Shown: positions 7,861 through 16,714, counted from the stretch's first letter. The stretch: 64,000 nucleotides of DNA from Ascidiaceihabitans sp029251465 (GCF_042932805.1 NZ_CP170633.1:3348001-3412000); one strand, 5' to 3'. Notes: generated by a model from the letters alone, not told the origin. A program made the numbers and translations.

Positions 7861-8490
7861 ATGCTTTTTACGCGTTCACTTTTGCCGCAGCCACAGCTTT
7901 TTCCCTGATGGGTCAGGCTGCATTTGCCGAGATCAAAACCTATGCTAGCCCCGTCAAAATCGGCGTGGTCTCGGGGTCAACCCTGACAACCTGTCAGGCA
8001 CAATCCTACAACGATTTTCGCCGTCAAAAGGAACATTTCGGAGCGTTCTACCGAAGTGAAACAAACCGATGTGCGTTCTGGGTGCGCAATTTTAACGACC
8101 TGAAATCAGCCAAGGCCGCAGCGCACAAAGGCTGCATGATTTTGTCAGAAAACAAAGGAAACTGCGTTTTACACGCAATCATGGTTCCCAAAGACGTCCC
8201 TCTGGATGCAACGCAGGCGTCAGGTCTTGGAACACGCGCCTCGCAATCGTTTACTGGCGAATATGTCACCAAACAAAAAGACGGACGCCACGGTGCCTTT
8301 GCGATTTCGAAAACCAGCTATGGCGTATCTTGGATACTGGCAAAATCCCGCTGAGGCCCGCGCAACCGCCATCGCTTATTGCAACGAAGATGTGGCGACA
8401 TTGATGACCACGCTAAACATCGAAGGACGTGCGTGGGCAAAAAAGAATGGCTACACGACCTGTCGTGTCATCGATGTTGTTTCACCCTGA
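7861..8490 (+). pseudogene. Secreted protein of unknown function, broken by two frameshifts
   Basis: ATG 7861 has an AAGG site eight bases ahead, but its own frame stops after 15 codons at 7906. One base more in the T run at 7865-7869 would give a good signal peptide (FYAFTFAAATAFSLMGQAAFA, cleavage after AFA) joined to EIKTYASPVKIG in the frame that runs from 7908. That frame ends at 8354, while a second protein-like frame continues to 8490 (YWQNPAEARATAIAYCNEDV, ending TTCRVIDVVSP). The switch fits one extra A near 8334 after YGVSW. The restored product is about 209 residues, exported, with several cysteines. I do not recognise a functional family. Two independent shifts suggest decay; assembly errors in homopolymers are the alternative. 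Confidence 0.75.
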
Positions 8491-8502
8491 AAAGAACGTC
8501 GG

Positions 8503-10179
8503 TCAGGCAAAGCTGCCTTGGCAGAACCAGCCTGCCGACATCGCGCCGCCGTGCCCGTAAAACAGCCACAACCGTTCTGCGTGGTCGGTGTCCATCACCC
8601 AATAATCGCGCACGCCGCTGCGCCAGTTGGGGTCATCCAGCCACCATTCCGGTGAAATCCGTTCAGGGCCTAACGCGCGGATGCGGGTGTGGTCACGTCC
8701 GCGCCATCGAAAGCTGCTTGGCACTTTGGGTCCGGCTTCGGATGCGGTGACGGGTTCGGGATGCCACAGCAGCAAGGGGCGCGGGTTGGGGGGCGCGGGC
8801 CACGGCCCTTTGTGCGCCTCGGACCATGTGGCCGCCAGCACCTGCGCGCTCTTTTCGGGGATGTGGCTAGAGGCGGGATGCACCCGTGTGATCGCGTCCA
8901 GCCCGATGCGCGCGCCCAACCGTCCCAGCAGATCATCGACACCCGTTTGTGTGGCCAGACGGCGATTAACGCTGTCGCCAGCCTCTAGGTGACCGACGGC
9001 GGTGCGTTCCTGCAACGGTTCGTTTTGCACGGCCTCAAGCCGCAGCATGTCGATGCCAAAACCCGCGTCGATGTCGTCGATCTTTAGCTCTAGCAGCGGG
9101 CGGATACGGGCGGGGTCATGGGATGGGCGCGCCAGCCCGATCTCGATCATTTCGACCCCCTGATCCACACGAAATGCTTGCAGGCGCACACGGCGGGCAC
9201 CGCGCCCTTGGGTCTTGAGCGCCGCGCACAACCGGTCCAGCAAACGATCAACACCCGCCATCACGTCATCGGCCAATCCGATCGGTTCAGGCAAGGTCAT
9301 GCGCACTGCAAAATGATGCGCGGCCCCTGCGGGCGACACGGGTTCGGGCGCGCTGCCCATTGCTTGGTCCAGCCGCATCACCAGACCCCGCCCAAACCGC
9401 CGTGCGAGCCCTGCACGAGGCTGCCCCAAAACATCCCCGACGCGGCGCAATCCAAGACGGTTCAGCTGCGCAATCGTATCTGCATCAAGGCGCAGGGCCG
9501 CGATCGGCAGCGGGCTTAGCGCCACATAGGTTTGCCCCGGCGGTGCGATCCTGTGACGGCTGTCGTTGCGCCCCATTTGCACGGTCGGGGCGGCCCCGCC
9601 TTTGGTCCAGTGTCGCCGTTTTCCGGCCCGTGATCGCGTCGCGCGGGCCTCTTGGTCAATCGCGTCACCGTTGCGATCTGATTGCCCTGATTGCCCCGCA
9701 AAACGCGCAAGCGCCCATGCCGCCCCGCGCGTGTCAGCCACGCCCAGACAAACCGATAACCCCAAATCGTTGCAGTCGTCTTGGACCACTTGCACCAGCG
9801 CCTCTTCGCCGCCGAACAGATGTGCGCAACCGCTAAGGTCGATGACCAATCCGTCGTCCCCTTCGGGTGCGACCCAAGGTGAAAATTTACCTGCCCAGCG
9901 CCGCACCACCGCCATAAACGATTGTTCTGCAAGGGTATTACGCTGGCGTGTGATCAGCCCTTCGCACATGGCGTGGGCATCACGCACCGGTTGGCCAACG
10001 CGAATTCCGTGCCTTTCGGCGATGCTGTTGATCGAGGTCAGAACCTGCATATTCGCGTGCTCCGCAACCACCCCAAGCGGGTGATCCGTAAGCAACGGGT
10101 CCCGTCGGATCAGACGGTCGGCCCCCATTCGAGGGAACCACAGCGATAAGATACGGCGGTTGGGCCCACGGGTGGACAT
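8503..10179 (-). CDS. imuB: ImuB, Y-family polymerase-like SOS mutagenesis protein
   Basis: A 558-residue Y-family polymerase homologue. ImuB proteins keep the fold but lack the catalytic acidic residues, and they act as the beta-clamp-binding hub of the ImuA/ImuB/DnaE2 mutasome. The N-terminal fingers/palm begin RILSLWFPRMGADRLIRRDP, and VIDLSGCAHLFGGEEALV marks the palm region. A finger-like segment (LNRLGLRRVGDVLGQPRAGL) and a long C-terminal region follow. No imuA gene lies upstream, where it usually sits. A perfect LexA box (10198-10212) lies 18 bases before the ATG. DnaE2 is encoded about 27 kb away under a matching box. It converges with the broken secreted-protein gene. Confidence 0.92.
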   Translation of the reverse strand: MSTRGPNRRILSLWFPRMGADRLIRRDPLLTDHPLGVVAEHANMQVLTSINSIAERHGIRVGQPVRDAHAMCEGLITRQRNTLAEQSFMAVVRRWAGKFSPWVAPEGDDGLVIDLSGCAHLFGGEEALVQVVQDDCNDLGLSVCLGVADTRGAAWALARFAGQSGQSDRNGDAIDQEARATRSRAGKRRHWTKGGAAPTVQMGRNDSRHRIAPPGQTYVALSPLPIAALRLDADTIAQLNRLGLRRVGDVLGQPRAGLARRFGRGLVMRLDQAMGSAPEPVSPAGAAHHFAVRMTLPEPIGLADDVMAGVDRLLDRLCAALKTQGRGARRVRLQAFRVDQGVEMIEIGLARPSHDPARIRPLLELKIDDIDAGFGIDMLRLEAVQNEPLQERTAVGHLEAGDSVNRRLATQTGVDDLLGRLGARIGLDAITRVHPASSHIPEKSAQVLAATWSEAHKGPWPAPPNPRPLLLWHPEPVTASEAGPKVPSSFRWRGRDHTRIRALGPERISPEWWLDDPNWRSGVRDYWVMDTDHAERLWLFYGHGGAMSAGWFCQGSFA

Positions 10180-10197
10180 GGTTCGGTGATTCCAAAT

Positions 10198-10212
10198 GTT
10201 CTTATTTTGTTC
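10198..10212. promoter_or_regulatory. LexA (SOS) box at imuB
   Basis: GTTCTTATTTTGTTC on the plus strand matches the alphaproteobacterial LexA site GTTC-N7-GTTC exactly. It lies 18 bases upstream of the imuB ATG on the opposite strand, where LexA would block the promoter until DNA damage. It differs from the dnaE2 box at one spacer base. Confidence 0.9.
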
Positions 10213-10267
10213 TTAATCTGGATACACAAAATTCGCCCTAGGAGTCGAGTCTAGAATAGGTCGGGCT

Positions 10268-10885
10268 TCAGGTTCCGTAACGCGCCATGAACGTTTCGAC
10301 GGCACCATCAACGACGCGTTTGATTTCTTCGTCAGTGACAGATTTCGACACACCGAACATCAGCCGTGGCCAGACATCGGCCTTGCACAGTTCGCCAAAT
10401 TGATCAGCCGCCAGCACAAGGTCGTCTATTTGCAGCTCGCCCCGTTCGGTCGCATCCTTGAAATACAGCGCCATTTCGCGGCGCATCACCGCAGGACCAG
10501 AGGCATAGAACGCGCGCCCGATGTCTGGAAAGCGATCCGATTCCGCCACACAAATCCGAAAGATTTGCTGACCAAGTTTGGACGTGATGAAGCGCAAAAA
10601 ATGCTGCCCTGTGCGCGTCAAAACCTCGCGTGGGGGGGCGGCGCGGTCAATATTGTGTAGGGCGTCGTCGGCCTGCCGCGTGCATTCGGTCGTTGCGACT
10701 TCGACAAAAAGCAGCCGTTTGTCAGGGAAATAGCTGTACAGCGTCGCTTTGCTGACCTCGGCCACGCGGGCGATATCGTCGACGCTGGCCCCCTCGAACC
10801 CGTCCGCCATAAACACTTTGCGCGCGCCTTCTAGCACTTGATCGAATTTGCGGCCCTTGCGGACAATTTGGGCGGCTTGCGTCAT
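10268..10885 (-). CDS. TetR/AcrR-family transcriptional regulator
   Basis: A 205-residue one-domain repressor. The N-terminal HTH is clear (FEGASVDDIARVAEVSKATL, then YSYFPDKRLLF at about residues 35-65), and the ligand-binding C-terminal half is divergent. The frame is open upstream, but the ATG at 10885 has GGAG nine bases ahead. An imperfect 19-base palindrome (10915-10933) just upstream is a likely autoregulatory operator. The gene is divergent from mbfA and sits upstream of imuB with its own terminating gap. No transporter is adjacent, so the target beyond itself is unknown. Confidence 0.93.
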   Translation of the reverse strand: MTQAAQIVRKGRKFDQVLEGARKVFMADGFEGASVDDIARVAEVSKATLYSYFPDKRLLFVEVATTECTRQADDALHNIDRAAPPREVLTRTGQHFLRFITSKLGQQIFRICVAESDRFPDIGRAFYASGPAVMRREMALYFKDATERGELQIDDLVLAADQFGELCKADVWPRLMFGVSKSVTDEEIKRVVDGAVETFMARYGT

Positions 10886-10914
10886 ACGTTCTCCGGAATT
10901 CAGAGCACTAACAT

Positions 10915-10933
10915 AAACCGAATAGTTCAGTTT
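10915..10933. promoter_or_regulatory. Probable TetR operator upstream of the TetR gene
   Basis: AAACCGAATAGTTCAGTTT is an imperfect palindrome: the 9-base half-sites AAACCGAAT and AAACTGAAC match at seven positions around a central A. The form is typical of AcrR-type operators. It starts 29 bases upstream of the tetR ATG and about 87 bases from mbfA, so autoregulation is the simplest reading. Confidence 0.5.
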
Positions 10934-10992
10934 CCACAGATAAAAATGAACTGGCGTAGTGTAAGCTTGCAAAAGTTGATTGGCTTGTTATC

Positions 10993-11007
10993 TTAGAATC
11001 ATTCTAA
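10993..11007. promoter_or_regulatory. Irr/ICE-like palindrome at the mbfA promoter
   Basis: TTAGAA-TCA-TTCTAA is a perfect palindrome ending 12 bases before the mbfA ATG. It resembles the iron control element bound by the haem-responsive regulator Irr, which is known to repress mbfA in other alphaproteobacteria under iron limitation. The position over the start region suits repression. I recall the consensus only approximately. Confidence 0.65.
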
Positions 11008-11019
11008 TGTAGGTGACGC

Positions 11020-11994
11020 ATGCGATTTTCTCTTTCCCGCAAATGGTTCAAGGATTTGTCCGAACAAGAGGTTCTGGCGCTCGCGATTTCGTCGGAGGAA
11101 GACGATGCGCAGATTTATCGGGGGTACGCGGAAAACCTGCGTGCCGATTATCCCGCCAGTGCTGCGGTGTTCGACGGCATGGCGGTTGAAGAAGACGGGC
11201 ACCGCCAGCGTTTGATCGATTTGCATCGTGTGCGTTTTGGTGACGTCATTCCGCTGATCCGGCGCGAACATGTGTCTGGTTTTTACGCACGTCGCCCCGT
11301 GTGGTTGATCGAAAACCTGTCGCTGGAACGCATCCGCACCGAAGCCGAAGCGATGGAACAAGACGCCGCGCGATTCTATCACGCCGCCGCTGCCCGCACG
11401 TCAGATGCCGCCACGCGCAAGCTGTTGGGGGATCTGGCCGCCGCCGAAGCAGGCCATCAGGCGACAGCGGAACAGTTGGAAAACCAGCACCTGAATGACG
11501 ACGCAAAATCGAGCGAAGAGGAACAAGCCAGGCGCCGGTTTTTGCTGACTTGGGTACAGCCCGGATTGGCCGGTTTGATGGACGGTTCGGTGTCTACCCT
11601 TGCTCCGATTTTTGCCACCGCCTTTGCGACCCAAGACACGTGGACGACGTTTTTGGTCGGACTGGCGGCCTCTGTCGGCGCGGGCATTTCCATGGGCTTT
11701 ACCGAAGCGGCATCGGATGACGGTGAATTGTCAGGGCGCGGATCACCCGTGAAACGCGGATTTGCATCCGGCATCATGACCACGCTGGGCGGTCTGGGCC
11801 ACGCCCTGCCCTATCTGATCACCGATTTCTGGACCGCCACCGTCATCGCGATCATCGTCGTGTTTGTCGAACTTTGGGCCATCGCGTGGATCCAGAACAA
11901 ATTCATGCAAACCCCGTTTTTCCGCGCTGCATTCCAAGTTGTCGTCGGTGGCGCGCTGGTGTTTGGCGCAGGCGTTTTGATCGGTTCGGGTTAG
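11020..11994 (+). CDS. mbfA: MbfA-type membrane-bound ferritin with VIT1 domain
   Basis: A 324-residue fusion. Residues 1-150 form a ferritin-like/rubrerythrin helical bundle with repeated Glu and His positions (SSEEDDAQIYRGYAENL, AVEEDGHRQRL, EAEAMEQDAARFYHAAA, AAAEAGHQATAEQ). Residues 170-324 form a VIT1/CCC1 membrane domain with about five spans (MDGSVSTLAPIFATAF, ASVGAGISMGFTEAASDDG). MbfA proteins export iron at the inner membrane and protect against iron and peroxide stress. The start has AGGTG close by. The ICE-like box upstream supports Irr control. It is divergent from the TetR gene, and the AEC transporter gene follows 41 bases downstream. Confidence 0.92.
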   Translation: MRFSLSRKWFKDLSEQEVLALAISSEEDDAQIYRGYAENLRADYPASAAVFDGMAVEEDGHRQRLIDLHRVRFGDVIPLIRREHVSGFYARRPVWLIENLSLERIRTEAEAMEQDAARFYHAAAARTSDAATRKLLGDLAAAEAGHQATAEQLENQHLNDDAKSSEEEQARRRFLLTWVQPGLAGLMDGSVSTLAPIFATAFATQDTWTTFLVGLAASVGAGISMGFTEAASDDGELSGRGSPVKRGFASGIMTTLGGLGHALPYLITDFWTATVIAIIVVFVELWAIAWIQNKFMQTPFFRAAFQVVVGGALVFGAGVLIGSG

Positions 11995-12035
11995 AGCCCT
12001 TGCAGCGTATACCTTAGCCGCGCTATCCCTACAGA

Positions 12036-12965
12036 ATGATTGCGATTTTCCTTAAGACATTGCCGTTCTTTGCCATTATCGGGTTGGGGTACATCGCCGG
12101 ACGCACCCGCTTTTTCTCGGCTGAAGCGACCGCGTATCTGACCAAATTCGTGTTCTTTTTTGCGTTGTCTGCGATGATCTTTCGCTTTGCCGCAAACCTG
12201 CCCTTGGCCGAGGTTTGGGATGGTCGTCTAATCGCCGCCTATCTTTGGGGCACCGCGTTTGTTTACGTGATCGCGACCGCCGTTGCATTTGTGCGCAAGC
12301 TGGACATCGCAACCGCCGCGATCGAGGCGCAATGCGCGGTGATCGGCAACATCGGTTTCCTTGGAATACCCATGCTGACATTGCTGCTGGGCGAGGCCGC
12401 GATTGGCCCGATCATGATGATGCTGGCGGTTGATCTGATCGTGTTTTCATCCCTGATTGTGATCCTGATTACGGGGTCGCGTGATGGCAAAATGTCATTT
12501 TCCATCCTCAAGATTGTGGGCCTTGGGTTGGTCAAAAACCCGATGATTGTGGCCATGTCTTTAGGCCTGTTCTGGTCCGGCTTTTCCATCCCGATCCCGA
12601 CACCCATGAACGATTTCCTCGCGATTTTGGGCGGTGCTGCGACCCCCGGTGCGCTGTTTGCCATCGGGGCCTCGCTTGCCTCGAAATCCGCAGAACGGAT
12701 CGAGGTCGCAGGCTGGCTGACATTCTGCAAACTGGCGCTGCATCCGGCGTTTGTCGCCTTTGCCGCGATCTACTTATTCTCGGTCGACAGCTACAGCGCC
12801 GGCGTGATGATTTCTGCGGCCGCCCTACCTGTCGCGGGCAACGTCTACATGCTGGCGCAACACTACGGCGTCGCCCCGCAACGCGTCTCTGCCGCGATCC
12901 TCGTGTCCACAGCCATCAGCATCGTCACAGTCAGTGTCGTTATTGCGTGGGTCACTGGCGCATAA
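12036..12965 (+). CDS. AEC (auxin efflux carrier) family transporter
   Basis: A 309-residue inner-membrane protein with about ten spans in two halves: N-terminal FLKTLPFFAIIGLGYIAGRT, and central VIGNIGFLGIPMLTLLLGEA carrying the conserved N-x-G-x-x-G-x-P motif. The C-terminal half contains GAASPGA-like GAATPGALFAIGASLA. AEC proteins export or exchange organic anions such as malate; the substrate here cannot be read. It follows mbfA and precedes fghA on the same strand, with gaps of 41 and 66 bases. Confidence 0.9.
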   Translation: MIAIFLKTLPFFAIIGLGYIAGRTRFFSAEATAYLTKFVFFFALSAMIFRFAANLPLAEVWDGRLIAAYLWGTAFVYVIATAVAFVRKLDIATAAIEAQCAVIGNIGFLGIPMLTLLLGEAAIGPIMMMLAVDLIVFSSLIVILITGSRDGKMSFSILKIVGLGLVKNPMIVAMSLGLFWSGFSIPIPTPMNDFLAILGGAATPGALFAIGASLASKSAERIEVAGWLTFCKLALHPAFVAFAAIYLFSVDSYSAGVMISAAALPVAGNVYMLAQHYGVAPQRVSAAILVSTAISIVTVSVVIAWVTGA

Positions 12966-13031
12966 TGGGATACATCCGTTAACCAATCTGGCGTACACAT
13001 CGGCCAACACGACATTCGAAGGAACGCACTT

Positions 13032-13865
13032 ATGAAAACCATCTCTGAAAACGCCTGCTTTGGCGGCACCCAAGGCGTCTACAGCCATGCATCGGCGGCC
13101 TGCGCCTGTGACATGACATTCGCCGTGTTCCTACCGCGCGAGGCCAAGGACGGCCCCGTGCCCGTGTTGTGGTATTTGTCGGGCCTGACCTGCACCCACG
13201 AAAACGCGATGGTCAAGGCCGGCGCGCAAGTTTGGGCGGCAGAGCACGGCATCGCGTTAATCTTTCCTGACACCTCACCGCGCGGTGAAGGCGTTGCAGA
13301 TGACGAAGCATACGATCTGGGCCAAGGCGCTGGATTTTACGTGGATGCAACGCAAAAACCGTGGGCCGATCATTTCAAAATGTGGACCTACGTGGCTGAT
13401 GAATTGCCCGCTTTGATTGCCGAGAATTTCAGCATCGACATGGACCGTCAGGCGATCACCGGCCATTCCATGGGTGGGCATGGTGCGCTGACATTGGCGA
13501 TGGGTCTGCCGGACCGGTTCTGTTCCGTGTCGGCCTTTGCGCCAATCTGTAACCCGACCTCAGCCGATTGGGGGCGCAAACAGCTGTCCGCCTATTTGGG
13601 CGATGACGAGGCCACGTGGGGGCCCCATGACGCCACATTGATGATGGAAAAGGCGGGCTTTGACGGGCCGATCCTGATCGACACAGGCACCACTGACCAG
13701 TTCATCGATTTGCTCAAGCCAGAGGCGCTGTCAGCCGCCATCGCAGCAAAACGCCAACAGGCCACCGTGCGCCTGCAACCCGGCTACGATCACAGCTATT
13801 TCTTTGTTTCAACGTTCATGGAAGACCACGTCGCCTTTCATGCAGACGCCCTATACGCGGATTAA
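13032..13865 (+). CDS. fghA: S-formylglutathione hydrolase
   Basis: A 277-residue alpha/beta hydrolase of the esterase D family that releases formate and glutathione in the last step of glutathione-dependent formaldehyde oxidation. WYLSGLTCTHENAMVKAG is the family's oxyanion-region signature. GHSMGGHGA places the nucleophile at Ser146, and GYDHSYFFVSTFM carries the catalytic His. The start is preceded by GAAGGAA. Three bases separate it from the transhydrogenase gene, so the two are co-transcribed. The partner glutathione-dependent formaldehyde dehydrogenase is not in the window. Confidence 0.95.
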   Translation: MKTISENACFGGTQGVYSHASAACACDMTFAVFLPREAKDGPVPVLWYLSGLTCTHENAMVKAGAQVWAAEHGIALIFPDTSPRGEGVADDEAYDLGQGAGFYVDATQKPWADHFKMWTYVADELPALIAENFSIDMDRQAITGHSMGGHGALTLAMGLPDRFCSVSAFAPICNPTSADWGRKQLSAYLGDDEATWGPHDATLMMEKAGFDGPILIDTGTTDQFIDLLKPEALSAAIAAKRQQATVRLQPGYDHSYFFVSTFMEDHVAFHADALYAD

Positions 13866-13868
13866 ATC

Positions 13869-15302
13869 ATGGCCCATTACGACCTTATCATCATCGGCTC
13901 AGGCCCTTCTGGCCGCTCTGCCGCGATCCAGGCAGGCAAGCTGAAACGCAAAGTTCTGGTCATCGATCGCAAGGACCGTTTGGGCGGTGTTTCGGTGCAC
14001 ACCGGCACGATCCCGTCCAAGACATTGCGCGAAACCGTGCTGAACCTGTCCGGCTGGCGCGAGCGCAGTTTTTACGGGCGCAGCTACCGTGTGAAACAGG
14101 AAATCAACGCCGAAGATTTAAAGGGCCGTTTGCACCAAACGTTGGATCACGAGGTCGACGTGCTGGAACACCAGTTCAATCGCAACCACGTTGAAACGCT
14201 GAACGGCACTGCGCATTTCCTTGACGCCAACACGGTCGAAATCGAAACCGAAGCTGGTGAAACCACCAAGATGACGGCGGATAAATTCCTGATCTCGACA
14301 GGGACCAAAACCTATCGCCCCGACTACATGCCGTTCAATGGCACGACGATTTTGGACAGCGATGAATTTCTGGATATGGCGCAAATTCCACGGTCTTTGA
14401 TCGTGGTTGGCGCGGGTGTGATCGGGGTCGAATATGCGACGATGTTTGCCGCCCTCGACATCTCGGTCACGCTGATCGAACCGCGCGAGACGTTCCTTGA
14501 TTTCATCGACAAAGGGATCATCAGCGACTTTACCCATCAGGTCAAAGAGAACGGTTTGGACCTGCGCCTTGGGTCTGCCATCGAAAAGGTCGAAGACGCG
14601 GGAACCCACGTCGAAGTGACGCTGGAAAACGGGCGACACGTGCGCGCCGAAATGCTGCTGTTTGCCGCAGGACGTATGGGTGCCACAGACAAGCTGAAAC
14701 CCGAAGCCGCCGGGCTGGAAACCGACCATCGTGGCCGTCTTGAGGTCAGCCGCAAAACCTATCAAACGACCGTGCCGCACATCTATGCTGCAGGCGACGT
14801 GATCGGGCATCCTTCGCTTGCCTCGACCTCTGGACAACAAGGGCGTGTGGCGGCCTGTCACGCGCTTGATACGCCGACACTGGGCGAAAGCGCGTGGTTT
14901 CCGTACGGCATTTATTCGGTCCCAGAAATTTCAACTTGCGGCATGTCCGAGGAAGAAATGCAGGAACGCGAAATCCCGTATGAAGTGGGCGAGGCACGCT
15001 TTCGCGAAACGTCGCGCGGACACATCATGGGGCTGGAACACGGGATGCTGAAAATGCTGGTGTCTTTGAAAACACGGCGTGTTTTGGGGGTTCAGATTGT
15101 CGGTGAAGGGGCCACGGAACTGATCCACATTGCCCAAGCGGTTTTGAACCTCAAGGGCACCGTCGATTACTTTGTTCAGAACACATTTAACTATCCGACG
15201 CTGGCAGAGGCTTATAAAATCGCAGGGCTAGACGCGTTCAACCGCATGCCGATCCCCGAAGAATTCAAAGCGCCGGACAAGAAGAAAAAGGCCAAGTCGT
15301 GA
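13869..15302 (+). CDS. sthA: Soluble pyridine nucleotide transhydrogenase
   Basis: A 477-residue flavoprotein of the pyridine nucleotide-disulphide oxidoreductase family that exchanges reducing equivalents between NADPH and NAD+. The FAD site is YDLIIIGSGPSGRSAAIQAG. The redox cysteines of lipoamide dehydrogenase are missing: GGVSVHTGTIPSKTLRE has Thr in place of the second Cys, as in SthA. The NAD site is IVVGAGVIGVEYATMF, and the dimerisation domain ends in NYPTLAEAYKIAGLDAFN. It sits between fghA and the YaiI-family gene, overlapping the latter by four bases. It may balance the NADH made by C1 or formaldehyde oxidation. Confidence 0.93.
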   Translation: MAHYDLIIIGSGPSGRSAAIQAGKLKRKVLVIDRKDRLGGVSVHTGTIPSKTLRETVLNLSGWRERSFYGRSYRVKQEINAEDLKGRLHQTLDHEVDVLEHQFNRNHVETLNGTAHFLDANTVEIETEAGETTKMTADKFLISTGTKTYRPDYMPFNGTTILDSDEFLDMAQIPRSLIVVGAGVIGVEYATMFAALDISVTLIEPRETFLDFIDKGIISDFTHQVKENGLDLRLGSAIEKVEDAGTHVEVTLENGRHVRAEMLLFAAGRMGATDKLKPEAAGLETDHRGRLEVSRKTYQTTVPHIYAAGDVIGHPSLASTSGQQGRVAACHALDTPTLGESAWFPYGIYSVPEISTCGMSEEEMQEREIPYEVGEARFRETSRGHIMGLEHGMLKMLVSLKTRRVLGVQIVGEGATELIHIAQAVLNLKGTVDYFVQNTFNYPTLAEAYKIAGLDAFNRMPIPEEFKAPDKKKKAKS

Positions 15303-15748
15303 GCCTGTACATCGACGCCGACGCCTGCCCCGTAAAGGAGGAGGCGGAGCGCGTTGCAACCCGCCACAAGTGCCAGATGTTCGTGGTGTCCAACGGCGGC
15401 TTGCGCCCTTCGCAAAACCCGTTGGTCGAAAACATAATCGTCGACGCAGGGCCTGATGTGGCCGACATGTGGATCGCAGACCGCTGCGGGCCGGGCGACG
15501 TGGTTGTGACGGGTGACATTCCGTTGGCTGCAAAATGTGTCGAGGCAGGGGCCCGCGTGCTAAAACACAACGGCGAAGCATTGACCGCAGCCAACATCGG
15601 CAACGTGCTGGCAACGCGGGATTTGATGACAGATTTACGGGCCGCTGATCCGTTCCGTCAGGGTGGCGGCAAGGGGTTTACCAAGGCGGACCGTTCGCGG
15701 TTTCTAGAAGCGCTGGAGCGGGAAATGCGGGCGGCGGCGCGGGGGTGA
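15299..15748 (+). CDS. YaiI/YqxD (DUF188) family protein
   Basis: A 149-residue cytosolic protein with the family start YIDADACPVKEEAERVA, central DVVVTGDIPLAAKCVEAGA and C-terminal ADRSRFLEALEREM. The conserved aspartates suggest a PIN-like nuclease fold, but activity is not established for the family. It begins with GTG overlapping the sthA stop (GTGA), making it the third gene of the fghA-sthA operon. Confidence 0.92.
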   Translation: MSLYIDADACPVKEEAERVATRHKCQMFVVSNGGLRPSQNPLVENIIVDAGPDVADMWIADRCGPGDVVVTGDIPLAAKCVEAGARVLKHNGEALTAANIGNVLATRDLMTDLRAADPFRQGGGKGFTKADRSRFLEALEREMRAAARG

Positions 15749-15925
15749 AGGGCTGGTAAGCGGGACGAAGTTAGCTTTCGCTGTGTTCAGCCCAGCGTCC
15801 GCTTTGGGAATTGGGGCAGATACACGCTATGTTCGCGACCTGCCCCATCTTAGGAAGACACATAGTGCCCTTATGGCAATTCATGCTGTCGTCGCCGAAT
15901 GCAAGAGACTGGTTAGCACTTTGGC

Positions 15926-16714
15926 TCAGCCGTCGTTTTCAACAGGTGGCTCGGGGCGCTCAGGACGATCACCACCGCCGCCGCCCATTGCGGCTTCGGT
16001 CACGTTTCCGCGCAGACAGCGGGGAAAGAACGGGAACGTATCGGTGGCGTAGTAGACATATTCACCGTCAACCATCGTCCCATTGCATTCATCCAGCGTG
16101 CCGGACCCGTCGACGTATTCCCAATCCTGCACATAGGTACCGTCATGGACGCCTTCTGGCGCACCTTCGCCTTCGCGTTCACCGTCTTTAAGTTGGTAGG
16201 ACGATTGCACATCGCTCCCAACGTAATGAATTTCGAATCCATCAGTGGCATAGGCGAACAGTGTACCGTCAAGATTGTTCATCACAGCTTCGGGAATGCC
16301 ATGATAGTGGTACATTCCGGCCCCATCCACATGTGCATTCTGAGCATCCATGATCAAACCGCCCACACCTTCGACGTTCCAGCCGGATGAGCGGTCGCGG
16401 GACCAGCCTTTCTCGGTCGTTGGATCATAGTATTCCGCCGTGCCAGGACGCAGGGGAACTCCTGTGACGGTCATGCCAGAGATCATGACCCGTTCCGTTA
16501 TGGTGCCCGTATTTTCAGGCATCGCATCGACGCAGAACAAATGATCCTGAGGTTCGACAACAGCCCCTTCACGCCATGTGCCAACCTCGTGGTCAGGTAT
16601 ACCGTTTGAGACGATACAGCGTTGATCCCCTTGGATCGTGATATTCAGTTCATGCGCTTGCGCCGCACTGGCAGCCAGAAGTGTCAAGGCGGTTGTCGCG
16701 AAAAGGTTTTTCAT
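15926..16714 (-). CDS. Secreted YHYH-domain protein
   Basis: A 262-residue exported protein with a clear signal peptide (KNLFATTALTLLAASAAQA, cleavage before HEL). MYHYHGIP carries the YHYH motif that names the family. Several paired Cys, two of them near FCVDAMPENTG and RCLRGN, and many acidic residues suggest a metal-dependent periplasmic or extracellular protein. The tail is a low-complexity Gly/Glu/Pro stretch. Its function is unknown. It has its own promoter region (gap 16715-17036) and no co-directional partner. Confidence 0.85.
   Translation of the reverse strand: MKNLFATTALTLLAASAAQAHELNITIQGDQRCIVSNGIPDHEVGTWREGAVVEPQDHLFCVDAMPENTGTITERVMISGMTVTGVPLRPGTAEYYDPTTEKGWSRDRSSGWNVEGVGGLIMDAQNAHVDGAGMYHYHGIPEAVMNNLDGTLFAYATDGFEIHYVGSDVQSSYQLKDGEREGEGAPEGVHDGTYVQDWEYVDGSGTLDECNGTMVDGEYVYYATDTFPFFPRCLRGNVTEAAMGGGGGDRPERPEPPVENDG

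Noticed and set aside
15783..16191. Overlapping plus-strand frames in the gap after the YaiI-family gene
   Set aside because: They run into the YHYH gene on the opposite strand and show no signal, motif or ribosome site; the 177-base gap appears non-coding.
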